DNA from: Prevotella sp.
GTDB lineage: Bacteria; Bacteroidota; Bacteroidia; Bacteroidales; Bacteroidaceae
NCBI GenBank assembly: GCA_016286995.1
Contig: JAEEVA010000015.1
Location: 1-62,932, forward strand
Length of the DNA: 62,932 bases
Reading direction: 5' to 3'
Shown: positions 7,707 through 16,188 of the stretch, one piece after another
How positions within the stretch are numbered: the stretch's first letter is position 1
Layout of the letters: the number at the start of each line of letters is the position of its first letter
Program-made: the position numbers and the translations under genes
The notes under the pieces: generated by a model
Database searches by the model: none
Told to the model about the DNA's origin: nothing
Seen by the model: only the letters and a program-made list of their open reading frames with translations

Positions 7707-8873
7707 TTATATGGCTATGACCGACACTTCATCATTATCATCCTTCTCAAAAAAGAGTATTCGACCAAACCAATTAATCTTCGCCTCATTTAACACCTCA
7801 ATATCTATTGGCAATTTTACTCCATCGTATAAACAAATCTTGCACATCGTCAATATCTGCCCCATCGCATTTTGTCCTTTCCACACTCCTATATTGTTTA
7901 CTTTGTACTCAGCTTCCATCACCTTCTTACTCGACTTCTTTACACAGTTTTCAATCATTGCTGTTCTCTTCAAAACATCCCTTGCATGTTTTAGTTCATC
8001 GTTCCAACACCCCCACATTAGTTCGTTCTTATGCTGTGCTTGCTCAATAATAATCGCATTTCGAGGAATACTAAGAAGAATATCTCGAAATCCCTTGTTT
8101 TGCTTACATTTCTCCCACACAATAAACTTCATCCATTCATAGCACCACATTTGTTTGCCCAATTCAAAATCCATATCTCGTCTTACCTCTGTATATTCCT
8201 TCTTTCTAATATATTTCCGTTTAAACCCCAAGCCATTAGAAACAATTTTGTCTTTTGAAGCTTTTTGCTGAACTTCCAAAGCCTCTTTTGTGTCTCGGAA
8301 AATAGCAAGTTGATATGGCACTTCGCTGTTGGGAAAGGAACTATCCAATATCTTCACACCGAACTCATTCCCCATGTTGCCTAACTGTAAATTTATGCTA
8401 TCTCTTACATCTTTGCCGCTATTAAAACTCCAACACTCAATCTCAGAAGTATCATACTTGTGATTACATCGAAACTGAAAATCATTCAAAGACAAAGGCA
8501 AATGGCTTTCCCATTTTTGCTTGTATGCTTCTGTTCTTTCTGCTTCCTGTGAAAGTAGAATGTCACGTTTCAGGAATAAATCTGCAATCGCCTTAACCAC
8601 TTCGTATGAAGTGCCTTGTAATTGCCTCTTTTCATTTGTTTCTTTCTCAGATGCGAAAGTAATCAATGGTATCTCTAATGCCTTTGCTATAACTTCTAAT
8701 GTTTTCATTGACAAAGGCTGTGTACCATTAAGCACACGATATAACGTCTCACGTCTAATTTGCGTCAACTCTGCAAGATTGGTAGCGTTTATTTTACGCT
8801 CCTTCATAATTGACATTATTCTGTCTAATCTTGTATCATCATAACGTGACACTCCTTCTTTCTTATTGGCCAT
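7707..8873 (-). CDS. XRE-family regulator fused to a NADAR-like domain
   Basis: 388 residues. Residues 14-75 are an XRE helix-turn-helix (ATNLAELTQIRRETLYRVLNG). The C-terminal two thirds match the pattern of NADAR/YbiA-like domains: CWSFNSG, SEVPYQLAIF, a WMKFIVWEKCKQN helix, LMWGCWNDEL and GVWKGQNAMGQILTMCK. NADAR domains act on NAD-derived or ADP-ribosyl substrates, and some reverse DNA ADP-ribosylation by DarT toxins. The fusion suggests a regulator sensing a nucleotide signal, or an immunity factor. The NADAR call rests on motifs only. It has its own promoter. Confidence 0.65.
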   Translation of the reverse strand: MANKKEGVSRYDDTRLDRIMSIMKERKINATNLAELTQIRRETLYRVLNGTQPLSMKTLEVIAKALEIPLITFASEKETNEKRQLQGTSYEVVKAIADLFLKRDILLSQEAERTEAYKQKWESHLPLSLNDFQFRCNHKYDTSEIECWSFNSGKDVRDSINLQLGNMGNEFGVKILDSSFPNSEVPYQLAIFRDTKEALEVQQKASKDKIVSNGLGFKRKYIRKKEYTEVRRDMDFELGKQMWCYEWMKFIVWEKCKQNKGFRDILLSIPRNAIIIEQAQHKNELMWGCWNDELKHARDVLKRTAMIENCVKKSSKKVMEAEYKVNNIGVWKGQNAMGQILTMCKICLYDGVKLPIDIEVLNEAKINWFGRILFFEKDDNDEVSVIAI

Positions 8874-8891
8874 AACAACTTTGTTTTGGGT

Positions 8892-8900
8892 GCAAAGATA
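8892..8900 (-). promoter_or_regulatory. Promoter -7 box of the XRE-NADAR gene
   Basis: TATCTTTGC on the minus strand, 18 bp before the start codon at 8873. Confidence 0.65.
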
Positions 8901-8948
8901 ACGATTTTTTCTTAACCAACCAAAAATATGATAGAATTGTCATATAAA

Positions 8949-8979
8949 GTGAGCCTCATCCCGTAAGGACAAGGCTCAC
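8949..8979 (-). terminator. Terminator hairpin, copy 1
   Basis: GTGAGCCT (8949-8956) pairs with AGGCTCAC (8972-8979), followed on the minus strand by TTTATAT. It ends the 9006-9479 lipoprotein gene. A near copy lies at 9525-9555. Confidence 0.6.
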
Positions 8980-9005
8980 CAATTTCGATAACTCATTAAA
9001 GTGGA

Positions 9006-9479
9006 TTATTGTAAATCATCGTCTTTTTCAACGAAATAGACTTTTACATCCATCGTTTTAGGTTTTCCTTCATCCCATCTGCTGACGATTATCTTAATTT
9101 TGTCGTTGCCACGGAATATAGGCATGTTACGTGCTTCGTCTCTACAATTATATGTCTTGTAACGCTCATTTTGATAGCCCATATAGTAGTGACGGACATC
9201 GGGAACAGTACCCTCACCTCCGACATAATGCACCTCATAATTCTTGTAAGTCCATGTCTTTCCCTCAGGTACGATTATCTCATCAGTATAGAATCGACCT
9301 TCATCATAGTTAAAGCCATAGTTTCCTGACGAGGAAATGATATTTCTTTCACGCTCTTGAGGTCCGTGTGCTTCAGCTGTTTCTGCTTGCAAAGTAATAC
9401 AGATTTCTTTTGGCCCCTTTGAGCAACTTCCTGCCATAAAGCATATTGCAAGAAGAATTATCGATAATTTTATTTTCAT
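9006..9479 (-). CDS. Small lipoprotein of unknown function
   Basis: 157 residues from the Met at 9479 (MKIKLSIILLAICFMAGSC); the frame is open further upstream but only through the preceding terminator. The lipobox MAGSC predicts a lipoprotein. The mature part is Tyr- and charge-rich beta structure without a family I recognise. It is one of five envelope-type genes lying in a row on the element and is framed by two copies of the same terminator hairpin. Confidence 0.65.
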   Translation of the reverse strand: MKIKLSIILLAICFMAGSCSKGPKEICITLQAETAEAHGPQERERNIISSSGNYGFNYDEGRFYTDEIIVPEGKTWTYKNYEVHYVGGEGTVPDVRHYYMGYQNERYKTYNCRDEARNMPIFRGNDKIKIIVSRWDEGKPKTMDVKVYFVEKDDDLQ

Positions 9480-9524
9480 TCTCCAAAATTTTAACTTAAT
9501 AATCAATATTGTTTTTTGAATAAG

Positions 9525-9555
9525 GTAAGCCTCATCCCACGAGGACAAGGCTCAC
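9525..9555 (-). terminator. Terminator hairpin, copy 2
   Basis: GTAAGCCT (9525-9532) pairs with AGGCTCAC (9548-9555), one mismatch, just past the stop of the WG-repeat gene at 9560. The inner sequence also resembles copy 1. Confidence 0.55.
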
Positions 9556-9559
9556 CAAT

Positions 9560-11197
9560 TTACTTATATGGATTATACCTATTCCCTTCCATAACTTTCT
9601 CGTTGTAATACTGTAACTGTTCTTCAGCAGTTCTTCTCCCTGCAGGCTTATTGGCTTTTGGTCTCATGCCTACTCTCTTTGTTTCACAGCCTTGAACTTT
9701 TCCATTTTCGTCTACTTCAATGTTTCGTATTTCATAATCCATCGTTTCATACTTAGTTTCAGTCCAAAATTCAGCCTTGTACATGCCATTTTCTTCCTTA
9801 TGTAGATTCTTCACAGAATTAGGACTTGACAAAACCTCCCAACCATTACTTTCATTAATCATTTCCATAAGTTGTTTCTTAATGCTTTCTTCAAGTTTGG
9901 GCTGAGCTTCCTTTTTGGCTTGTTCTATTTGTTCTTTCTTAATAGCCAATGCTTCTTCTAAGTTCTGTATTCCGGTCTTTCCTTCTTTATTAATGATAAA
10001 TTGCACATCGCCTTTTTGAGCCAAAGCTAAACCATCGTGGAAGTCTGACAAATCATCAAATTCAAATGGAACACTTTGCTTTCCATCATAAGTAAAAGCC
10101 CCATACTTGTAATTATCTCCTGAAGTACATGCTACGTACATGTCATCTGACAGAGAATTTATCACATATTCGACGGGAACAACTGTCTCGCCCTTTTTGT
10201 TGATGATTCCCATTAATTCAACATCGGCTCCAACAACGACACAAAAGCCTTTCGTGAATCCACCTCCACTACTGAATTTATTCTTTGTGTCAATAAGTAG
10301 TTTACCCGATTTGTCAATAAAGCCCGTTACTTCTTCATTGGTGATGTATGCCAATCCATCAGAGAATTTTTCCGCATAAGAATACTGCGCAGGAATTACA
10401 ATCTTGCCTTGTCTGTCGATAAAACCAACATTATCAGTAGAGTCTGTATATGTTGCCATGCCATCTGAGAAGACGCCACATGGTTTATCAAATTCAAACG
10501 GAACGGCCACTTCTCCTTTGGAATTAATGAAACCATACTTACTGTCACTAAATCCATTCGTTACGCAGTATAGTCCCTCGCCACATTCTTCTGTGTAATG
10601 TTGATAGTCGCTTGAAATAGCCACTAAAGAATCACTTGTATAAGAATAGAGCTTATAATTGCCAAAATACTCTACCAATATTACATCATCATAAAACGGC
10701 GTTACACTTTTTACGTCACCTAACAATCCTTCTCCATTATACTTCATGGGAATAATATATTGATGCTCAACAGCATCGTTATAGATTGCATGTAAAAGAC
10801 CTTTGCCAAGACATGTGTATGACTTGAAGGAACTTGTCAGTTCATTTATGAATTTTCCTTTATTATCAACAATGCCGATGGAGTCGTTTCTTCTAACTAT
10901 CCATACATCTTCTTGACCTCCATAACTTACTTCTTTGTATAAGCAAGGGAGTATCTCTTTACCACCCATTGCGACAAGTCCCCATTTTCCTCCTTTTTTA
11001 ACGGGTATAACACCTTTCTGAGGAATGTCAATCTCGTCATAATCCAATAACTTGACATTTAATTCGCCAAGTTCTTGAAACTGAGGGTCTATCTGTATTC
11101 CCCTTTCTTCATCTGTTACTGCTGTGTTATTGCTGTTTTTACATGAAAATATCAAGACAGAAATAATTGCTAATACGCTTAATGTTAATCTTTTCAT
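9560..11197 (-). CDS. WG-repeat lipoprotein
   Basis: 545 residues. The signal peptide ends in a lipobox (LIFSC). About residues 50-420 are WG beta-repeats of the form KxGxIxxxGKxVxPxxY (for example KYGFINSKGEVAVPFEFD, NVGFIDRQGKIVIPAQY). A charged coiled segment follows (about 425-460), then a small C-terminal domain. WG repeats form beta-rich scaffolds and are common in Bacteroidetes surface proteins; no enzyme activity is evident. It lies 85 bp downstream of a second WG protein, so the two probably share a transcript. Confidence 0.85.
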   Translation of the reverse strand: MKRLTLSVLAIISVLIFSCKNSNNTAVTDEERGIQIDPQFQELGELNVKLLDYDEIDIPQKGVIPVKKGGKWGLVAMGGKEILPCLYKEVSYGGQEDVWIVRRNDSIGIVDNKGKFINELTSSFKSYTCLGKGLLHAIYNDAVEHQYIIPMKYNGEGLLGDVKSVTPFYDDVILVEYFGNYKLYSYTSDSLVAISSDYQHYTEECGEGLYCVTNGFSDSKYGFINSKGEVAVPFEFDKPCGVFSDGMATYTDSTDNVGFIDRQGKIVIPAQYSYAEKFSDGLAYITNEEVTGFIDKSGKLLIDTKNKFSSGGGFTKGFCVVVGADVELMGIINKKGETVVPVEYVINSLSDDMYVACTSGDNYKYGAFTYDGKQSVPFEFDDLSDFHDGLALAQKGDVQFIINKEGKTGIQNLEEALAIKKEQIEQAKKEAQPKLEESIKKQLMEMINESNGWEVLSSPNSVKNLHKEENGMYKAEFWTETKYETMDYEIRNIEVDENGKVQGCETKRVGMRPKANKPAGRRTAEEQLQYYNEKVMEGNRYNPYK

Positions 11198-11282
11198 ATC
11201 TACTTCTTTTTATAAACTCCCATACCCTGCAGGTCCTGTAGAATGATAACCATGACCTGAAGGAGCAGAGAAGCAACAGAAC

Positions 11283-12815
11283 TTACCATAGTCTTACCAC
11301 ACCATACTTCCCGTTAGAATTAATCTCAAAGAATCCATATTCGGCATTTACATTGAGTGGAGTTAATTTGCCAAATTTGGCCTCTGCGCATTTATATTTT
11401 TCAATTGGCAAAAGTGTTTCCCCATTTGTCTTGACTATTACTTTGCTATCTGTTGATTTAAGGATAATAATGTCACCATTAGTCTCCCCATCTGCATAGT
11501 CTCCCAATGGAACAACAATCTTTCCATCTTTATTTACTACTCCCACTTTTCCTTCTTTTGAAACCGCTGCCATACCTGTTGAATGTCTTGCAGGTTCAAT
11601 ATTGTCATATTCTGCAGGAGTTGCCTGAATACCTTTATTATTCAAGACTCCCCATTTCCCATTTTTGCTATATGTTAAAACACCATATCTATATGCTAAT
11701 TGCTCATATTTACCAATTGGTACAATCATAACGCCATTCATATCAATAATTCCCTGCTTGCCATTTTGCATAATTGCCACAAAGTTGGTGTCTAAAACTC
11801 TAAACCTCTCATATTTACCTATTGGAATAATCACTTTCCCCTTGTCGTTTACTACGCCTCTTTTGCCATGTGATGAAATGCTCACATAATACTGTCCTCT
11901 TTCATCACATTCTTCTTCGCTACAATCTTCATATAAACCAATTGGTACAATTTGAGTTCCATTAATATTGAGGACGCCTTTCTGCGTTCCATTTTTGACG
12001 ATGATATATTTACGTTCAATATCAATTCGCTCATATTTTCCAACAGGAACAACAACTTGGCCTTTATCATTGTAAACACCATATTTGTGGACGTATTTCC
12101 CATTCTCTTTTTGCATTGGAGTTGTCACTTCTATGAGGCCATTACGCATTCTCATGCTAATATCATCATACTTGCATGGAATTATAGCCTTACCATTCTT
12201 GTCAAGAATACCTTTGAGACCATTTTCTTTAACGATAATCAAACCTCCTTTTTCGATAGAAATTCTATCGTCAAAAGTCAACAATGTCCCGTTTTTCAAT
12301 ATAATGCCATCTTTTGTTATATGCCTCTCATATTCTATATATTTATTACTCCCAATAGATGTTTCTCTTTCTTTTCTTACTTCTTGTAGAATTTTCACAA
12401 AGACCAATCCTTCGTAACCGAAATCACTATTTCCTATACCTATGCCTTCATATTTATCCATAGGAGCAATCATAACTCCGTCCTTATTGTACATGCCGAC
12501 AATAAAAGATTTGTCGTCGTAGTCGGTTTTTCTCTCCAAGTTATTACTAACAACGATTAGACCACCACAGTCCTTTCCATTTTCTCCAAGTGTTATGTTA
12601 TCGTATTGAATAGGAACAATCATCTTCCCATTAGAATCTATAACACCTTTCTTGTCGCCTTGCGCTACTACAAACAAACCATCATTAGCAACACTTACAT
12701 TGTCATACATGGTAGGAACAACAAGAACCCCACAATCTTCATTCTCATTTTGTGCATTAACATTTTGAATAACTCCCATCAGCATAATCGCTGCTAATAA
12801 TACCATCTTTTTCAT
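11283..12815 (-). CDS. WG-repeat secreted protein
   Basis: 510 residues with a cleavable signal peptide (MKKMVLLAAIMLMGVIQNVNAQ) and no lipobox. WG repeats fill almost the whole mature chain (KKGVIDSNGKMIVPIQYD, KQGIIDMNGVMIVPIGKYE and so on, about ten copies). It differs from its downstream neighbour in lacking the lipid anchor and the C-terminal domain, so the pair may be one anchored and one soluble partner. Function unknown. Confidence 0.85.
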   Translation of the reverse strand: MKKMVLLAAIMLMGVIQNVNAQNENEDCGVLVVPTMYDNVSVANDGLFVVAQGDKKGVIDSNGKMIVPIQYDNITLGENGKDCGGLIVVSNNLERKTDYDDKSFIVGMYNKDGVMIAPMDKYEGIGIGNSDFGYEGLVFVKILQEVRKERETSIGSNKYIEYERHITKDGIILKNGTLLTFDDRISIEKGGLIIVKENGLKGILDKNGKAIIPCKYDDISMRMRNGLIEVTTPMQKENGKYVHKYGVYNDKGQVVVPVGKYERIDIERKYIIVKNGTQKGVLNINGTQIVPIGLYEDCSEEECDERGQYYVSISSHGKRGVVNDKGKVIIPIGKYERFRVLDTNFVAIMQNGKQGIIDMNGVMIVPIGKYEQLAYRYGVLTYSKNGKWGVLNNKGIQATPAEYDNIEPARHSTGMAAVSKEGKVGVVNKDGKIVVPLGDYADGETNGDIIILKSTDSKVIVKTNGETLLPIEKYKCAEAKFGKLTPLNVNAEYGFFEINSNGKYGVVRLW

Positions 12816-12949
12816 ACTTCTTTTCTATTTAGTTATACGTTTTCATATTTGGTGCCACTTCCATCGCAACCCATACAAGTCCATAGGAAATATAGTGCCA
12901 ATAGCGCAATTCTGTATTTAATCAGTTCTCTCATTGGAAGGGACAGTTT

Positions 12950-13330
12950 TTACCGCTTTCTAAAATATCCACCTCTGCCATCAAGAATACGATGAGAGGA
13001 CATATCTAATTCATAAGTGACAGGATTACCTGTATTTGGATGAATGGCATTGTCATAGATTCTATATGTGCCACTCATAACACCGTCTCCATAATCTTCA
13101 TAGATGCGGTCACCGTCAATTCTAATGATTATTTCGCCATATGGTGTGTCACATTCCCAAGTTCCCTGAATCCATGAATGTGCACTATCATCAGAATCAC
13201 TACTACTTGATGACTGCTCATAGCTCTCAGAAGAACTATCATCACTACTTTCGCATCCTTCGCAACCACCGCAAGTTCTTATTAAAAAGAATACGCCTAT
13301 AAGCAATACCCAAGTTTTCCAATCTTTCAT
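12950..13330 (-). CDS. Small membrane-anchored protein with CGGCEGC motif
   Basis: 126 residues from the Met at 13330. The N-terminus MKDWKTWVLLIGVFFLIRTC is one hydrophobic segment followed at once by CGGCEGC, a Ser/Asp-rich linker and a small beta domain with an IQGTWEC start (lipocalin-like or META-like). The first 25 residues nearly equal those of the next gene upstream, while the rest does not. The Cys cluster might bind metal or be lipidated; neither is proven. Confidence 0.6.
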   Translation of the reverse strand: MKDWKTWVLLIGVFFLIRTCGGCEGCESSDDSSSESYEQSSSSSDSDDSAHSWIQGTWECDTPYGEIIIRIDGDRIYEDYGDGVMSGTYRIYDNAIHPNTGNPVTYELDMSSHRILDGRGGYFRKR

Positions 13331-13450
13331 ACCTATGTCTTTAATAGTTTCATTATAGTTAATAAAATAAGCAAATAACGCAACCATCTTTGTGCATAAG
13401 TAAATGTCCTCCGCACATCAGATTGTACATTTATACTTTACATTCAACAA

Positions 13451-13753
13451 CTACCATTTTAAGTCTTTTACTTGTCCATCTTCATAGAAAGTACAAGAAC
13501 CTGACCTGTGTTGGCGTATGCCGTATCGGTCAAGATACTCATATTCAAATCTGTATGTTGGTGGATTATCACTTGTTTGTTTAATAGTTGTTATATGGGG
13601 GTCCGCGTGTACCTTTGAAATAAGGTGTATTTCAATAGCATTTTCAACAGACTCCATGTCAAACCTTGAAGAGCCACAGCCGTCGCAGCCTCCACACATT
13701 TTAAATAACAGATAGATACCAATTATCACTGCCCATACTTTCCAATCTTTCAT
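13451..13753 (-). CDS. Small membrane-anchored protein with CGGCDGC motif
   Basis: 100 residues: MKDWKVWAVIIGIYLLFKMC then CGGCDGC, then an unrelated globular part of about 70 residues ending VKDLKW. It shares only its N-terminal anchor with the 12950-13330 product, as if a common leader were joined to different heads. It is the first gene after the candidate RNA at 13811-14037. Confidence 0.6.
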   Translation of the reverse strand: MKDWKVWAVIIGIYLLFKMCGGCDGCGSSRFDMESVENAIEIHLISKVHADPHITTIKQTSDNPPTYRFEYEYLDRYGIRQHRSGSCTFYEDGQVKDLKW

Positions 13754-13810
13754 ATTTTGTTTGTTTTGATTAGTTAATATTTAATTAGCCCAATATTCTT
13801 GATGGTAGAC

Positions 13811-14037
13811 AGAAAAAGAAAACGTGGACTAATAACTTCGTCTACGCTTCTAAGGTATCGCCAAACACCATGCAGTCTTAAACGAGTATGAGCCCACGCG
13901 CTACACGTGAACCGTTCTCTTTTACTCTTGACTGCTTTCAAATTTGGCGATTTTTAGAAGCAAGAATGCAAGCTAACGTTTCAATTTCTATACGTCATTA
14001 ATTGTTCTATGTCATAAGCATACTTTTATTTGTTTAA
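13811..14037 (-). ncRNA. Candidate structured RNA, about 225 nt
   Basis: No ORF fits here. On the minus strand a TATATTTGC promoter (14044-14052) precedes a long nested hairpin. Its paired arms are 13954-13961/13846-13853 (8 bp), 13943-13951/13857-13865 (9 bp), 13930-13935/13872-13877 (6 bp), 13923-13927/13884-13888 (5 bp), 13917-13919/13890-13892 (3 bp) and 13906-13909/13895-13898 (4 bp). A second hairpin (13840-13846 with 13823-13829, one G-U) is followed by a U-rich tract at 13822-13811, which fits a terminator. I cannot name the family; a 6S-like or element-specific regulator is possible. Confidence 0.55.
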
Positions 14038-14043
14038 CTTGCC

Positions 14044-14052
14044 GCAAATATA
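14044..14052 (-). promoter_or_regulatory. Promoter of the candidate RNA
   Basis: TATATTTGC on the minus strand in very AT-rich DNA, placing the RNA start near 14037. Confidence 0.5.
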
Positions 14053-14090
14053 GTAATATATTTTTGAATTTACAAATTATGCATAAAAAA

Positions 14091-14555
14091 TTATGTCATT
14101 TCTGCACAATTGGGCCAAACTGTGCATTCATTTTCGACTAAAAAAAGTTTAAAGAAGAAATAGACTGCTGCATATCTTATGGGGACACCTCTTGCAGAAC
14201 CAAGGACGTGATTATTGCTATCTCTCACAGTGCCATCACTCTCAACTTTTCCAAGTGTTGAGTTATTACGGTTTCTGACAGTTCCATTGCTCTCGACCTT
14301 ACCCATGTATGAGTTATTACTATCTCGGATGTCACCATTACTGCCTATCTTACCTAACAGATGGTTATTACTGTCACGAATATCACCATTGCTGTTTATC
14401 CTTGCAATTACTGAATTATTGCTATTTCTAACTGTGCCATCTGTATCAATTTTTGCAATCACAGAATTATTGGCATTTCTAACCGTTTGAGCTGAGCACA
14501 ACCCAACACATAACATTAATAATAGGCTAATAACAAATCTTCTATTCATATTCAT
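14091..14555 (-). CDS. 5-fold beta-flower protein (17-residue repeats)
   Basis: 154 residues from the Met at 14555 (or 14549). A signal peptide ending CSAQ is followed by six 17-residue repeats of the form TVRxxNNxxIGKIxxDG (TVRNSNNSVIARINSNG, DIRDSNNHLLGKIGSNG and so on). It then ends in the aromatic YAAVYFFFKLF typical of the Bacteroidetes 5-fold beta-flower family. These are small exported beta proteins of unknown role. The tail after YFFFKLF (LVENECTVWPNCAEMT) looks like a readthrough extension. Confidence 0.75.
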   Translation of the reverse strand: MNMNRRFVISLLLMLCVGLCSAQTVRNANNSVIAKIDTDGTVRNSNNSVIARINSNGDIRDSNNHLLGKIGSNGDIRDSNNSYMGKVESNGTVRNRNNSTLGKVESDGTVRDSNNHVLGSARGVPIRYAAVYFFFKLFLVENECTVWPNCAEMT

Positions 14556-14569
14556 TTCATTTGGTTGCT

Positions 14570-14578
14570 GCAAAGATA
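14570..14578 (-). promoter_or_regulatory. Promoter -7 box of the beta-flower gene
   Basis: TATCTTTGC on the minus strand, 14 bp before the start at 14555. Confidence 0.65.
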
Positions 14579-14629
14579 GCAATTAATTTTGAAATGGCAA
14601 TGTGTTGGAATGTAAAGTGCATAAATGAA

Positions 14630-14660
14630 ATAATGATTGCGCTCTGGGCGCAATCATTAT
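14630..14660 (-). terminator. Terminator of the serine recombinase gene
   Basis: Perfect 13-bp stem (ATAATGATTGCGC at 14630-14642 with 14648-14660) and a 5-nt loop, just past the recombinase stop. Confidence 0.75.
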
Positions 14661-14666
14661 CCCTCT

Positions 14667-15317
14667 TTAAAATATCGAAAATTCAGTTTTCAGTCGTTGG
14701 ACGGTTGATGTGCTCACTCGGGTTAGTTTGGCTGTTATGCGAACCGAGTATCCTTTTCGAAGGTATGCAAGCACCTCTTTATATTGGTTCTCCTTCTGCT
14801 CTGTCGTTTTGACGCTACCTTTCTTGCGACCTAATTGACCTCCATTACGAATATACTGAGCACGTCCTGAATTTAGGCGATACTTAATATTCTCCCTTTC
14901 GAGTTCGCTACACGTTGAAAGTGTTGCTATCATTATGGCTGAGAAAAGGGAAGGTTTACCATCTTTATCAAAAAGCGAAAACTGTTCCTTCTGTAGATAA
15001 AGGTTGATACAATTGTCTTTCAGTTCCTTCACAGTTGAAAGCACCTCAAAGGCATTGCGTCCCAAACGACTGAGTTCACTGACAAGCATCACGTCAACAT
15101 GTTCATTCTTGCAATAGTTGATAGCCTCAACAAGTGTAGGACGTTCATCATTTCTCTTTGCTCCACTGATATGCTCTTCGAATACCTTCACCACCTTCAC
15201 TTGTGAATAATTGGCATAGGCTTGAAGGTCTTCAATCTGTCTCGATGTGTCCTGACGATTCACTTGATAACCACTTGAACTAACTCGACTGTAAATAACT
15301 GCTGTTTTTGTTTCCAT
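14667..15317 (-). CDS. Serine recombinase (resolvase/invertase family)
   Basis: 216 residues. The N-terminal resolvase fold has the catalytic Ser in YSRVSS, then SELSRLGRNAFEVL and the LERENI segment. The C-terminus (RKGYSVRITAKLTRVSTSTVQRLK) is a helix-turn-helix. The size fits the small resolvase/invertase class rather than large serine integrases. On this element it may resolve multimers or invert a segment; I saw no obvious inverted pair flanking a promoter. It ends at a strong terminator. Confidence 0.9.
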   Translation of the reverse strand: METKTAVIYSRVSSSGYQVNRQDTSRQIEDLQAYANYSQVKVVKVFEEHISGAKRNDERPTLVEAINYCKNEHVDVMLVSELSRLGRNAFEVLSTVKELKDNCINLYLQKEQFSLFDKDGKPSLFSAIMIATLSTCSELERENIKYRLNSGRAQYIRNGGQLGRKKGSVKTTEQKENQYKEVLAYLRKGYSVRITAKLTRVSTSTVQRLKTEFSIF

Positions 15318-15452
15318 ATTTCTCTTTGATAAATCTGATTACACCTTATTATATATATGCACTTGTGAACCTCTGAATTATTTGCTTTTTTTGATAACGG
15401 CTCTATTTTGAGGACATCAGGAGAATAGGATGGGGATTGCTCCCCATTCCTT

Positions 15453-15797
15453 TTAATTTTCAATCGTTCCAATAAACCGCTCTTCTTTGAAACCTCGCCA
15501 TGACATCTTTTCAAGGTCAAGGTAAGCAAACATTCCATAGAAACGCTTTGGAATACCTGTACCCTTTACATTGGCTGCAACAGCCTGAGGCTGTAATGTA
15601 CCTACTGCAACACGTACAGAGCCATCTAACTTCATGTAAGCGAATCTTACGACCTCACCACGCATCATGCGTTTCTTCATGGTCTCTAATGCTATGCCCT
15701 TTGATGTGGCTGTAAGTATATCCACGTGGTTCATAACTGCATTCTTTACGCTGTAACGTACAATCTCATTGGTGTTGACAGCTGCAATCTGCTTCAT
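15453..15797 (-). CDS. DUF2693 / SH3 beta-barrel fold protein
   Basis: 114 residues from the Met at 15797 (MKQIAAVNTNEIVRYSVKNA). The core (LETMKKRMMRGEVVRFAYMKLDGSVRVAVGTL) matches the DUF2693 SH3-like proteins found on Bacteroidetes mobile elements. Function unknown. It follows the 64-residue ORF at 15823-16017 by 25 bp and likely shares its promoter. Confidence 0.75.
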   Translation of the reverse strand: MKQIAAVNTNEIVRYSVKNAVMNHVDILTATSKGIALETMKKRMMRGEVVRFAYMKLDGSVRVAVGTLQPQAVAANVKGTGIPKRFYGMFAYLDLEKMSWRGFKEERFIGTIEN

Positions 15798-15822
15798 ATC
15801 AAAATCTCCTATAATTAAATGA

Positions 15823-16017
15823 TTAATACTTCTTGATGATTCTCTCGGGCTGCTTCCATCCATTCAAAGAGTAGGTCTCACGAACTGCATCTTCGTAGTT
15901 GCTGACACTCTTTACGAAATCGCCCATCATAATGCCATTGTCGTTGCTGATAACAATCCAAATGCCCCAATTTGAGCGAAGTCTTGCGAAATAGTATGTA
16001 CCAACCTTCTTTGCCAT
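15823..16017 (-). CDS. Small mobile-element protein, 64 aa
   Basis: Starts at the Met at 16017 (MAKKVGTYYFARLRSNWGIW), 44 bp after a -7 box. The frame is open further upstream but that part is low-complexity promoter DNA. It is aromatic- and charge-rich and probably a compact beta/alpha protein. No known family; first gene of a two-gene unit with the DUF2693 gene. Confidence 0.55.
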   Translation of the reverse strand: MAKKVGTYYFARLRSNWGIWIVISNDNGIMMGDFVKSVSNYEDAVRETYSLNGWKQPERIIKKY

Positions 16018-16060
16018 ATCTGTTATTTTTATTAGTTCAACTTTGTTTCTTAATTCTGAT

Positions 16061-16069
16061 GCAAAGATA
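16061..16069 (-). promoter_or_regulatory. Promoter -7 box
   Basis: TATCTTTGC on the minus strand, upstream of the 64-aa gene and the DUF2693 gene. Confidence 0.6.
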
Positions 16070-16153
16070 CAACATTTATTCAATATATGCAACTTTTTAA
16101 AGCTAATTAAAGCTAAAATCATGACTTTTATTTGGTAATTGCAATAATTTGTG

Positions 16154-16162
16154 TAATTTTGC
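16154..16162 (+). promoter_or_regulatory. Promoter -7 box
   Basis: TAATTTTGC, 26 bp before the start at 16189; divergent to the promoter at 16061-16069. Confidence 0.5.
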
Positions 16163-16188
16163 ATCGAAATTGAAATTGAACAAGTAAA

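Noticed and set aside
15260..15538. 92-codon minus-strand frame between the recombinase and DUF2693 genes
   Set aside because: Overlaps both genes out of frame and has no promoter or motif.
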